Source of the DNA: JBIOJB01 sp044450465
GTDB taxonomy: Bacteria > Chloroflexota > Dormibacteria > Dormibacterales > Dormibacteraceae
Direction: 5' to 3'
DNA: 18,701 nucleotides
NCBI GenBank assembly: GCA_044450465.1
Contig: JBIOJB010000061.1
Coordinates: 1-18,701 of the forward strand
Position numbers and translations under genes: made by a program
Shown: one piece after another, positions 7,433 through 14,558 of the stretch
How the letters are laid out: each line of letters opens with the position of its first letter
How positions within the stretch are numbered: position 1 is the stretch's first letter
The notes under the pieces: model-generated
What the model was told of the DNA's origin: nothing
The model's database searches: none
Seen by the model: the letters and a program-made list of their open reading frames with translations, nothing else

Positions 7433-8816
7433 AGCCGTGGTGGCCGTCGATCACGAGGATTGCTTTGCACGTGAACAGGCGGTCGACGGTAAACCCTGGG
7501 TTGATGGTCGAGGGATCCTGCCGAGCGGCAGCGCCGATCTGCTGCAGGATCTGCCCGGCCGGGATGTGAATCCCAAATACCGTGGCTTCGATGGCGACTA
7601 CCATCAGGACGCCACCGTGATTCACCAGCACGATGGTCCCACCCCAGCTCACGCCGTTGTAAGTGCCCGTGCCTGTGACGATGGCCCCGCTCGTCGAGCC
7701 GCCCGTGATGCTGAGATTCAGGTTCGAAAGACCGGCCACCTGCACCGCGCTTTCGAGATCCGATGACGAGTAGGCACGATGCACCGCCCCATTTACGTCC
7801 ACGTCGGCGCTGACACAGTTCTCCACCGAGGCGACTGCGAGGAATGGCTCCTCGCCAGCGGTGCCCAGCCCGCTCACGCCTGCAATGGTCACGGTGTAGA
7901 TCCCCGCCGGCGCGTTCTTGACGTCAACCTCGATCGGAGACTTGCCGCTGCCCGAGTACTTCGTGCCGTCTGGAGCCGCCACCTCGAGGCTCATGGAGCT
8001 GCCGAGATATCCGAGGACGGCCTTAACCAGCGACCCGCCGGCGTAGCTGTAGGTGTATTTCTGCTGGTCTCCGTCGTGAAGCGGGGCGCCGATGAAGTCC
8101 TGCTCCGTGCCTGGTGTCGTGTCCGTTTCGGCGGACTTTGCGGCGTCGACCTGGGGCCCGAACGGGTCGGTCGGATCCGGCTGTATGGCTGTCGGCGCGC
8201 CGATGTTGCCCTGTGGGTCGGCCGTGGCCTGCTCCGGTGCGACAAGCGTCACGTCGTTCTTTCCGTGGAACAAAAGCGTCCCGTCGAAGAGCTTCACCGT
8301 CATCGAACCGTCGGCATTGATCAGGACCTCGAACAGCGTCCCGCGTACGGAGGCCACCGCCGACTGCCCTGCGACCTGAAAGCTGGCTCCCGAGACGAGG
8401 TGCTGGACATGAGTGAGCGTGCGTCCGATCTGTTGGAACCAGCTCGCATCGTGCAGCGTGCCGTCCTTGGCAAAATGCGCTGAATCGAGCTTGATCTGTG
8501 TGTTGCCGGCGAGGCGGGTGATCGAGCCGTCGGGAAGGGTCAGCGAGGCTCGACCTTGGGGGTCGGTCGAGACCGAATCTCCCGGATGTACGAGGGAGCC
8601 GGTGGCGGCGGTGCTGAACGTCTTGGAGCCGGCCGGCTCCAGCGTCGTGACCGGCTGATAGACCGTGAGCACGGCGGATGCGTCCACGGCTGCCTGCGCC
8701 ACCTCGTTGAGCCAGAACAACGCGCCGGCTACCGCGATGACGATGGCAAGCAGGATGATCAGGAGGCGGCGGCCGCTCCGGCGTCGGGGTTGGTGGCGCG
8801 CGGCTACGACCGACAT
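7431..8816 (-). CDS. Single-pass membrane FecR-domain protein (paralogue 1)
   Basis: This 461-residue protein has a basic cytoplasmic head (1-17), one membrane helix (about 18-38) and a large outer part. That part begins with a FecR domain (about 75-195: GDSVSTDPQGRASLTLPDGS, then SVRGTLFEV at 156-164, where VRGT is the FecR hallmark). A beta-sandwich resembling bacterial pre-peptidase (PPC) domains follows (about 245-330), then an unrecognised C-terminal domain ending VDRLFTC...LVIDGHHG. An unpaired Cys in VENC may bond with the Cys of the end motif. FecR domains normally relay signals to ECF sigma/anti-sigma systems, but no such genes are nearby. It is the last gene of a three-gene minus operon and paralogous to its upstream neighbour. 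Confidence 0.85.
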   Translation of the reverse strand: MSVVAARHQPRRRSGRRLLIILLAIVIAVAGALFWLNEVAQAAVDASAVLTVYQPVTTLEPAGSKTFSTAATGSLVHPGDSVSTDPQGRASLTLPDGSITRLAGNTQIKLDSAHFAKDGTLHDASWFQQIGRTLTHVQHLVSGASFQVAGQSAVASVRGTLFEVLINADGSMTVKLFDGTLLFHGKNDVTLVAPEQATADPQGNIGAPTAIQPDPTDPFGPQVDAAKSAETDTTPGTEQDFIGAPLHDGDQQKYTYSYAGGSLVKAVLGYLGSSMSLEVAAPDGTKYSGSGKSPIEVDVKNAPAGIYTVTIAGVSGLGTAGEEPFLAVASVENCVSADVDVNGAVHRAYSSSDLESAVQVAGLSNLNLSITGGSTSGAIVTGTGTYNGVSWGGTIVLVNHGGVLMVVAIEATVFGIHIPAGQILQQIGAAARQDPSTINPGFTVDRLFTCKAILVIDGHHG

Positions 8817-8881
8817 GTGGCCCGCGAAAGATAGCTGAACGTCTTGGTCAACGCAGCCTTCCTGGTACTGCTTTCAGGCGC

Positions 8882-10315
8882 TCAGCGGTGGCCCTCGATC
8901 ACCATCATGTCGTCGCCGCTGGACTGGACGCACGAGTAAACGCGGTCGACGATGAAATCGGTCGGAATCGAAGCGATCGAGTTCCCTCCTAACGAGTACA
9001 GCTTGGCGATGACCTGGGTCGTCACGTTGACTCCTCGAACCATGACCTGGGTGATGACCGCCCCGAGGTTGGGAGTGGCGGCGTAAACGTCGATCGTCAA
9101 CTGCACCGGTTGGCCAAGCTTGTCGGAGTAGGCGACGATCCGGGCCGATGTGGGGGAGGTGCCCTGCACCTGCACGGAGACCCCGGAGATGCCGGCCTTG
9201 GACAGGTAATCGGCGACCTGGGCGCTGCTGAGCGTCTGGCGCACGGCCGAGGCGGTGTCGACGTTGTCGGGCGAGCACGAGGCGTTGGTCGCGAAGGTGA
9301 CAGCCCAGGCCTCGCCTCCTGCGGGAACGCTCACCGCGACCACCAGTGCTCGGTAGAGACCAGGGGCGGCGTCGGAGATGGTGATCTTGATCGGCGCGGC
9401 CTGCTGGCGGGCAACCTGTGCTCCGGAGGGCGCGACCACGGTCAGCCGCATCAGGCTGCCGGGATAGCAAAGCGCGACGGTCAGCGTTCCGCCCGGCGAG
9501 TAGTAGTCCGCCTCATCACCGTGGCCGCTTGTGAGTCCCTCACCAGTCAGGGTTTTGAGCGTGCCCGCAGTGTTGTTGCCGGCCGCAGCCTGCCCGCACT
9601 CGGACTCGAGAGGGAATGGATCAGTGTTGTCGAACTGATTGGCGCGTGGTGTGGAGAGATTGCCGTCCGGGTCGGAATCGATCTCGTCTCCGGCATGGAG
9701 CTGGACGGTGGTCTTGCCGCTGACCGTCACGACCCCTTCGAAGACCCAGATCCGGCTCGAGTAGTCGCTTCTGACCAGCGTTTCGAACTTGGTCCCGCGC
9801 ACCGATGCTGTGACCGAGTGGCTCGCCACCTTGAAGCTCGCGCCGGAAGCGAGGTGCTCGACGCTCTCAAAGGTCCGGCCGACGTTCTCCAGCACGCTCG
9901 CCGTCTGGAGGTTCCCGCTCTTCTGCAGCTGGACGGCGGTCAGCGTCACCGAGGTGCCCGGCGCCATCCGCACGAATGAGCCATCCGGGAACTGGATCGA
10001 CGCATGGCCGCTCGCGCCGGTCTTGACCGTGTTCCCGGCATTCACCGCCTGGCCGGGGATGGCAGGGTTGTCATTGACCGTGACTGGTTGATTGATCACG
10101 ATCAGAGTCGCCGGTGCGTCGATCGCAGCCGACGCCTGCACGACCAGGAACCAGTAACTGCCTCCGACCACAAGCAGCACGGCCACGACCACGCTCAAGA
10201 GGCAGCCGCCGCAGCCAAATCCACAGCCGCGGCCGCACCCGGAGCGTGGCGGCGTGGACGGCGGGGCTGATTGCGTTGGAACCGTTGGGGCTGCCGGGGG
10301 CTGCTGGATGGCCAT
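8882..10315 (-). CDS. Single-pass membrane FecR-domain protein (paralogue 2)
   Basis: This 477-residue protein has a Pro-rich cytoplasmic head (1-24), a Cys/Gly cluster with C27, C31, C35 and C38, one membrane helix (about 39-60), a FecR domain (about 88-212, with SVRGTKFET at 171-179), a PPC-like beta-sandwich (about 250-340) and an unrecognised C-terminal domain ending VDRVYSC...MMVIEGHR. Domain order and end signature match the next gene downstream, 65 nt away, so the pair arose by duplication. The ATG at 10315 is chosen because sequence before it overlaps the lipoprotein gene and is low-complexity; TAACCT lies 8 nt upstream. It follows the lipoprotein gene by 17 nt. The function is unknown beyond a likely envelope regulatory or structural role. 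Confidence 0.85.
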   Translation of the reverse strand: MAIQQPPAAPTVPTQSAPPSTPPRSGCGRGCGFGCGGCLLSVVVAVLLVVGGSYWFLVVQASAAIDAPATLIVINQPVTVNDNPAIPGQAVNAGNTVKTGASGHASIQFPDGSFVRMAPGTSVTLTAVQLQKSGNLQTASVLENVGRTFESVEHLASGASFKVASHSVTASVRGTKFETLVRSDYSSRIWVFEGVVTVSGKTTVQLHAGDEIDSDPDGNLSTPRANQFDNTDPFPLESECGQAAAGNNTAGTLKTLTGEGLTSGHGDEADYYSPGGTLTVALCYPGSLMRLTVVAPSGAQVARQQAAPIKITISDAAPGLYRALVVAVSVPAGGEAWAVTFATNASCSPDNVDTASAVRQTLSSAQVADYLSKAGISGVSVQVQGTSPTSARIVAYSDKLGQPVQLTIDVYAATPNLGAVITQVMVRGVNVTTQVIAKLYSLGGNSIASIPTDFIVDRVYSCVQSSGDDMMVIEGHR

Positions 10316-10323
10316 CGCCGGGA

Positions 10324-10329
10324 AGGTTA
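10324..10329 (-). promoter_or_regulatory. Possible internal -10 box before FecR paralogue 2
   Basis: On the minus strand TAACCT ends 8 nt before the ATG at 10315, in the 17-nt gap after the lipoprotein stop. No Shine-Dalgarno sequence is present. This is a weak call alone and gains weight only from the repeated pattern at other genes. Confidence 0.3.
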
Positions 10330-10332
10330 GCT

Positions 10333-10923
10333 CTAACTCGTGATGAAATCGACGACCAGGCGGTACGGACTTTGGAGCGTGAACGCTCGGAGGCAGGCGG
10401 GCCGGCTGAGGCCCAGGCCCCACGACACGGTGCCTTCGAAATCCTGGGTTTGACGTGCTTCGAGCAAGACCTGGAACTCGGGGTGGACGAAGTCGGTGGG
10501 TCCGCTAAACGTCGTGGCGCCGGTCGCAGAGTGGACCGAAACGAGCGCTCCAGCGTTTCCGGCGAGCGTTACGGTCTGACCGGTCGCGCCTGAATGGAAG
10601 GTGGCGGTCGGCTGCCGCGTGACGGTGTAGGTCGGAACCGGAGCGTCGAGCTGAAGCACGAAGCGGTCGTAACCCTGCTGCTCGGTTACTCGGGCGACGG
10701 CGGTGTCGGCCACTCCCGTCGCTCCGCCGCCGGCGTTGGCGCACGCGAACGCGGGAAGGTTTGTACCGGGCGCCGTCGGAGGGGTGACCGGGGGTGGCGA
10801 GATCCTCGGTCCCGATGCGGCCGAGCCGGGAGAAACGCCCGGAGTGGTGCCGGCCACCGATGGCGCACCGATTCCGCAGGCGCTCACGAGCAGGATCAGG
10901 CACAGCATCAGGGCGGGTCGCAT
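10333..10923 (-). CDS. AMIN-like domain lipoprotein
   Basis: This 196-residue secreted lipoprotein has a short signal peptide with lipobox LVSAC (lipidated C16), then a Ser/Pro/Thr-rich linker (about 20-55), and a domain of about 130 residues. That domain starts near YDRFVLQLDAPVPTYTVT and ends FEGTVSWGLGLSRPACLRAFTLQSPYRLVVDF. The pattern of 'RFVLQLD', 'FEG..SWGLGL' and terminal 'YRLVVDF' matches the AMIN-like domain common in actinobacterial lipoproteins, related to the peptidoglycan-binding AMIN family. A cell-wall contact role is inferred. The start at 10923 is fixed by the signal peptide. It is the first gene of the operon with two FecR-domain proteins and is divergent from tRNA-Leu(CAA). 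Confidence 0.85.
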   Translation of the reverse strand: MRPALMLCLILLVSACGIGAPSVAGTTPGVSPGSAASGPRISPPPVTPPTAPGTNLPAFACANAGGGATGVADTAVARVTEQQGYDRFVLQLDAPVPTYTVTRQPTATFHSGATGQTVTLAGNAGALVSVHSATGATTFSGPTDFVHPEFQVLLEARQTQDFEGTVSWGLGLSRPACLRAFTLQSPYRLVVDFITS

Positions 10924-10929
10924 GAGCCA

Positions 10930-10935
10930 ATGGTA
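10930..10935 (-). promoter_or_regulatory. Candidate -10 box of the lipoprotein-FecR operon
   Basis: On the minus strand TACCAT ends 6 nt before the ATG at 10923, giving a near-leaderless transcript. It lies in the short gap between this operon and the divergent tRNA-Leu gene. Confidence 0.4.
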
Positions 10936-10958
10936 TGTTCGTGGCTCGCCGGGACAGC

Positions 10959-11044
10959 GCCGAGGTGGCGGAATGGCAGACGCGTCGGTCTCAAAAACCG
11001 ATGTCCGCAAGGACGTGCGGGTTCGACTCCCGCTCTCGGCACCA
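10959..11044 (+). tRNA. tRNA-Leu (anticodon CAA)
   Basis: The acceptor stem GCCGAGG (10959-10965) pairs with TCTCGGC (11034-11040), including one G-U pair. The anticodon stem TCGGT/ACCGA encloses loop CTCAAAA with anticodon CAA at 10992-10994. A long variable arm (GTCC/GGAC) marks class II. Discriminator A11041 is followed by CCA (11042-11044), unlike the other tRNA-Leu in this window. Confidence 0.96.
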
Positions 11045-11142
11045 CGTCAGCGTCTCTCGGGCCATCAGTTCCGGGGCCTGCATGCCCTTCGACCCTGGCG
11101 TGCCCAGCCGCGCCGATACAGGCTTGGCGCAAGGAGCCTGGA

Positions 11143-12345
11143 ATGTTGATCGACAGTGCCAAGCTGGGGCGGCCACTGGATGGTGTTGTGGCGCTCATCA
11201 CGGGCGTCGGTAGGGGCATCGGGCGATCAGCCGCGCTCGCACTGTCGCGGCTCGGCGCTTCGATCGTGATCGCGGAGGTCGCGCCCTCGGGGCGCGACAC
11301 CCAGACGGCGATCAGGGAGGCCGGGGGTCACGCGGTGCACATCCCGGTGGACGTCTCGGATCCAATCGCCATGGAGTACCTGAAGGGCCAGGCGCTGGCG
11401 TGGTTCAACAAGGTCGACATCGTGATCAACAACGCCTGCGCCTTCTATGCCAAACCACTTCTCGAGTACACGGTTGAAGAATGGGACGAGGTCATGGCCG
11501 TCAACCTGCGAGCTGCGTTCCTCGCCGCGAAGCTCTTCATTCCGCCCATGCTGGTTCGCGGCAAAGGCACCTTCGTCACCATGGAATCGGGCGACGGCAT
11601 GCCGTTCATGGCTCCGTACTTCGCCTCGAAGGTGGGTCTTCGCTCGCTGGCGATGTCCTTGAGCCAGGAGCTCGGCGCCGAGTCGCGCGTATCTGTCTTC
11701 TGCTTCGGGGCCGGCATGGTTGACACGCCCGGCCTCAAGTCGGCTCTGCCTCGACTCGGGCCGCTTTACGGCTTGAGCGAGGGCGATTTCGTCAAACAGA
11801 GTGCACCGGGCGGCGTGTTGATGACCGCGGAAGACTGCGGAACCGGGCTCGCCGGCTGTGTCCTGCACGCCGAGAGCCTTCACGGACAGGAGGTCACCGC
11901 ACCCACTGGCCTCTCGATGCTGGGCCTGAGCTTGTCCACCTCGCCTGTGACGGCACGCCGGCCGGAAGAAGCGCGGTTTGAGCCGTCAGCCGAGCTCGAC
12001 GATGATTGGAGCAAGGCTGCCCAAGCGGTTCAAAGCCCGGTCACTGACCTGCGCGGTGAGTTCGACGCCCTGGGCATGTTCCAACGCCAGTGGTACAGGC
12101 GGACGCTGAAGCAGCGCACGGGCATGGACGTTGAGGAATGGGAGGTCGCGAGCCGCTCGATTTCGGCAGCGCCCACCGCTGCGCGGAGCTATGCGGAGAA
12201 CGTGCGGAAGCTGGCAGCGCACTTCAACCAGATGGAGGCGGACGCGCGGGGATACATACACGACGAGGAGAATCTGCGGCAAGCCATCGCCGTGCTGGAG
12301 CGTCGCCGGGTCGTGGCTGAGGGCGTCGCCAGCAAGCTGGGCTGA
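11143..12345 (+). CDS. SDR family oxidoreductase with long C-terminal extension
   Basis: This 400-residue protein begins with a classical short-chain dehydrogenase/reductase domain (about 14-265). It shows the cofactor loop TGVGRGIG (20-27), an acidic residue after strand 2 (IAEV, favouring NAD), NNAC at 96-99 where NNAG is usual, and catalytic S149, Y159 and K163 (YFASK). The substrate is unknown. Residues of about 270-400 are not part of an SDR: they are charged and look helical, with RQWYRRTLKQRTGMDVEEW and several Glu/Arg-rich segments, and I do not recognise them. The ATG at 11143 has AAGGAG 6 nt upstream. It follows tRNA-Leu(CAA) and is convergent with the membrane-protein gene, with 5 nt between stops. 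Confidence 0.88.
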   Translation: MLIDSAKLGRPLDGVVALITGVGRGIGRSAALALSRLGASIVIAEVAPSGRDTQTAIREAGGHAVHIPVDVSDPIAMEYLKGQALAWFNKVDIVINNACAFYAKPLLEYTVEEWDEVMAVNLRAAFLAAKLFIPPMLVRGKGTFVTMESGDGMPFMAPYFASKVGLRSLAMSLSQELGAESRVSVFCFGAGMVDTPGLKSALPRLGPLYGLSEGDFVKQSAPGGVLMTAEDCGTGLAGCVLHAESLHGQEVTAPTGLSMLGLSLSTSPVTARRPEEARFEPSAELDDDWSKAAQAVQSPVTDLRGEFDALGMFQRQWYRRTLKQRTGMDVEEWEVASRSISAAPTAARSYAENVRKLAAHFNQMEADARGYIHDEENLRQAIAVLERRRVVAEGVASKLG

Positions 12346-12350
12346 TCTGC

Positions 12351-13043
12351 TCAGCGGGCGGGTGGGCGTCGCCGCTCGATGACGGTGGCCACGATGCTCA
12401 TGAGCCACAAGGCGGCCCCGATGGTGAGCAGCACCCACTCCGGCCCGCGCGGTATCGCCGGCGGCACGTTGTTGCTCCGGCCGTATTCCACGAAAAGGTT
12501 CGAGTCGGGAGAGTCGGTCGACCCGAAATAGATCGACCCGGCGACCAGTGTGGTGAAGGCCAGGCCGGTGGCCCAACGCCCGAGCCGCATCAGGCCGTAC
12601 CCGGGGAGTGCGGTGAGGATCCAGAGCTCGGCCCCGGCGCCGTCATGTTCGTCGTTCAGCGCCTTGACCACCACGCCCGCCGCCACCAGCAGGCCGATGG
12701 AGGCGGCGTACCAGCCCGGACCGACCACATCTGTGCCGACGAATTGGAACGGGAGCCGCGCGAACGGCGGGGTGGTCACGATCCACATCGCCCAGGCGAA
12801 CCACGCGAGGAGGAGCGCCGTCGACAGGCCGACCGCCAGCACGGCCGGGCGTGGGTTCAGCACGACCGCGAGGACCAGGCCGACGCACTCGGCCCAACAG
12901 AGCGGCGTCTGAAAGCCGAAGCTCTGGACGAGGTTGGCCGGCGGGATGCTGTTCGACCAGGGTGCGGCTAACGCAGCGACCACCGCGGCGGCCACCACGA
13001 CACCCAATGGAGTGATCCGGCGCCACTGCCGACGCGCAGACAT
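12351..13043 (-). CDS. Six-helix membrane protein of unknown function
   Basis: This 230-residue hydrophobic protein has about six membrane helices (near 12-28, 48-63, 66-88, 109-126, 157-173 and 203-222). A short basic N-terminus (SARRQWRR) and C-terminus (ERRRPPAR) suggest both ends are cytoplasmic. A polar stretch between helices 4 and 5 (NDEHDGAGAE) and another between 5 and 6 are its longest loops. I do not recognise a family or catalytic motif. The ATG at 13043 gives a sensible N-terminus and is preceded at 7 nt by TACGAT. An in-frame upstream extension would overlap the desaturase gene. It is divergent from the desaturase and might share its regulation. Confidence 0.7.
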   Translation of the reverse strand: MSARRQWRRITPLGVVVAAAVVAALAAPWSNSIPPANLVQSFGFQTPLCWAECVGLVLAVVLNPRPAVLAVGLSTALLLAWFAWAMWIVTTPPFARLPFQFVGTDVVGPGWYAASIGLLVAAGVVVKALNDEHDGAGAELWILTALPGYGLMRLGRWATGLAFTTLVAGSIYFGSTDSPDSNLFVEYGRSNNVPPAIPRGPEWVLLTIGAALWLMSIVATVIERRRPPAR

Positions 13044-13050
13044 CCTTGAG

Positions 13051-13056
13051 ATCGTA
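13051..13056 (-). promoter_or_regulatory. Candidate -10 box of leaderless membrane-protein gene
   Basis: On the minus strand TACGAT ends 7 nt before the ATG at 13043. No Shine-Dalgarno is evident. It lies 23 nt from the oppositely directed box of the desaturase gene. Confidence 0.45.
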
Positions 13057-13079
13057 GGGCAGCAGATTCGGTGGTCTGG

Positions 13080-13085
13080 TAGGCT
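13080..13085 (+). promoter_or_regulatory. Candidate -10 box of leaderless desaturase gene
   Basis: TAGGCT ends exactly 7 nt before the TTG at 13093, the best start for the desaturase. It supports that otherwise uncertain start codon. Confidence 0.45.
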
Positions 13086-13092
13086 GGCCATC

Positions 13093-14142
13093 TTGCTCAT
13101 CCAGCTCCCGGAGCCGCGGGCGGAGTCGCCCGCCACGGTCGAGCGCGATTACGCGGTGCTCAAACGACGGATTCAAGATGCCGGGCTGCTCGACAAGCGG
13201 CCCGAGTATTACGTCCTGAGCATCACCACGAACCTTGTGCTGTTCGCGGCTTGTCTACTGCTGTTGTTCATCGTGAGGACTGTCTGGCTCCAGGCGCTGG
13301 TCGCTGTAGGGCTCGGCATCATCTCGGGCCAGCTCGGTTTTCAGCTCCACGACTCGGGTCACCGCCAGATGTTCGTCTCTGCCGGCAAGAACGCGCTGGT
13401 CGGGCTTGTCACCGCAGACCTGCTGCTCGGAATGAGCTACGGCTGGTGGGTGCACAAGCACAACCTCCATCATGGAAACCCCAACGACGTCGACCTCGAC
13501 CCCGACATCAAGGTCGGAGCCATCGCGTACACCGCAGAGCACGCCATGGCCAGGCGGGGACTCGGCCGCTTCGCCGCGATGTACCAGGCGTACCTCTTCT
13601 TCCCGCTGACGACTCTTCTCGCCTGGAGCATGCATGTCACCGGCCTGAGCTACCTCATCCACGGTCCGTCGCGCTACCGTCGCCTCGAGTTCGTCCTGCT
13701 CGGCGTCCACGCAGTCGTCTACCTGAGCGCGATGGTCTTTTTCCTAGGCCCGTGGTCGGCGCTGCTTGTCGTGCTCATCCACAAAGGCGTGGGAGGCGCG
13801 TACCTGGCCTCGGTCTTCGCTCCCAACCACAAGGGCATGCCACAGACGGATGGCACCACCAGGTGGGATTTCGTCAGGACGCAGGTGCTGACCGCGCGCA
13901 ACATTCGCAGCCACCCGGTCACGGACCTGTGGTACGGCTCGCTCAACTACCAGATCGAGCATCACCTTTTCCCGAACATGCCGCGATTGAACATGCGCCG
14001 AGCTCAGACGATCGTGCGCGCGTTCTGCCGGGAGCGCGGCATCGACTACCACGAGACCTCTTTCATCGAGTCCTACCGCGAGCTGCTCGGCTTTCTCAAC
14101 GAGATCGGCGCCCCGCTGCGCGCCGCGCGAGCGCAAGCCTAA
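13093..14142 (+). CDS. Membrane fatty acid desaturase
   Basis: This 349-residue integral membrane di-iron desaturase introduces a double bond into acyl chains of lipids or acyl-CoA. The three His boxes are H86-D-S-G-H90, H121-K-H-N-L-H126-H127 and Q287-I-E-H290-H291 (YQIEHHLFPNMP). The last, with Gln in place of the first His, is typical of the acyl-lipid/linoleoyl-CoA (front-end type) group. Hydrophobic segments lie before and between the boxes (about 47-80, 97-115, 170-235). There is no cytochrome b5 domain, so electrons must come from elsewhere. No ATG is available upstream of the motifs; TTG at 13093 is preferred over GTG at 13156 because of the -10 box 7 nt before it. Confidence 0.9.
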   Translation: MLIQLPEPRAESPATVERDYAVLKRRIQDAGLLDKRPEYYVLSITTNLVLFAACLLLLFIVRTVWLQALVAVGLGIISGQLGFQLHDSGHRQMFVSAGKNALVGLVTADLLLGMSYGWWVHKHNLHHGNPNDVDLDPDIKVGAIAYTAEHAMARRGLGRFAAMYQAYLFFPLTTLLAWSMHVTGLSYLIHGPSRYRRLEFVLLGVHAVVYLSAMVFFLGPWSALLVVLIHKGVGGAYLASVFAPNHKGMPQTDGTTRWDFVRTQVLTARNIRSHPVTDLWYGSLNYQIEHHLFPNMPRLNMRRAQTIVRAFCRERGIDYHETSFIESYRELLGFLNEIGAPLRAARAQA

Positions 14143-14160
14143 AAGGACCTCCTTCGCGAG

Positions 14161-14450
14161 GTGCACCGGCCAGATCTCGATGCTGAGGCCGCCCTAGGCC
14201 GGATTTACTCCGGCCAACATCCATTAGACGCGGGCGTTGTGCACCGGTCGGACCAATTCGATGCCGAGGCTGCCCTAGGCCGGATCTTTTCCGGCCAACA
14301 TCCATTAATGCGGGCGTTGCGCACCGGCCGGATTCACTCCGGCCGCATAAATCTCATGCCGAGGTAGCCCTAGGCCGGATTTCCCGCCAATACCGATTAG
14401 ATACGGGCGTTGTGCACCGGCCGGATTCACTCCGGCCGTGCTCCGGGCGC
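14161..14450 (+). repeat. Imperfect tandem repeat array
   Basis: Three head-to-tail units start at 14161, 14239 and 14319 (78, 80 and 93 bp), and a fourth partial unit starts at 14412. Each begins GTGCACCGG or GCGCACCGG and ends in a 57-60 bp core (14179-14238, 14260-14318, 14355-14411). The core contains GCCCTAGGCCGGAT, a GGCCGGA/TCCGGCC hairpin (truncated in unit 3), and CATTAGACGCGGGCGTT or a variant. In unit 2 the hairpin loop is changed (TCTTT) while the stem stays perfect. This array fills most of the 416-nt gap between desaturase and typA; no protein-coding gene is credible there. Confidence 0.85.
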
Positions 14451-14529
14451 GCCACTTTTCCAAGCGCCTCCAGGCGTCGTGCACGAGAGGAGGGGTTCCG
14501 CGGGGGAGGACGACTGTCCTCACCCGCGC
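14419..14529 (+). repeat. Two-hairpin intergenic repeat, copy A, upstream of typA
   Basis: Hairpin H1 (14419-14437) is followed by a conserved stretch from 14460 that runs through GAGAGGAGGGG and GGTTCCGCGGGGGAGGAC into hairpin H2 (GAGGAC 14506-14511, GTCCTC 14516-14521) and ends CACCCGCGC. From 14460 on it matches the inverted copy at 16770-16840 almost base for base. H2 sits where the typA -35 region would be. Confidence 0.8.
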
Positions 14530-14540
14530 TCTGTCTTCCG

Positions 14541-14546
14541 TATATT
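14541..14546 (+). promoter_or_regulatory. Candidate -10 box of typA
   Basis: TATATT lies 12 nt before the typA ATG, in an otherwise GC-rich stretch. No good -35 hexamer is seen; instead CTGTCCTCAC of the upstream repeat ends 17 nt before it. Confidence 0.5.
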
Positions 14547-14558
14547 CCTCGTGCGGCG

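Noticed and set aside
14161..14367. Small protein gene inside the tandem repeat
   Set aside because: The reading frame merely translates repeat units, with no ribosome binding site and no independent coding signal.
14161..14450. CRISPR array
   Set aside because: Units are 78-93 bp and imperfect, the intervening sequence is itself repeated rather than unique, and no cas gene is present.
14412..14558. In-frame N-terminal extension of TypA
   Set aside because: The extra 49 codons translate the intergenic repeat, and TypA homology begins at the ATG at 14559.
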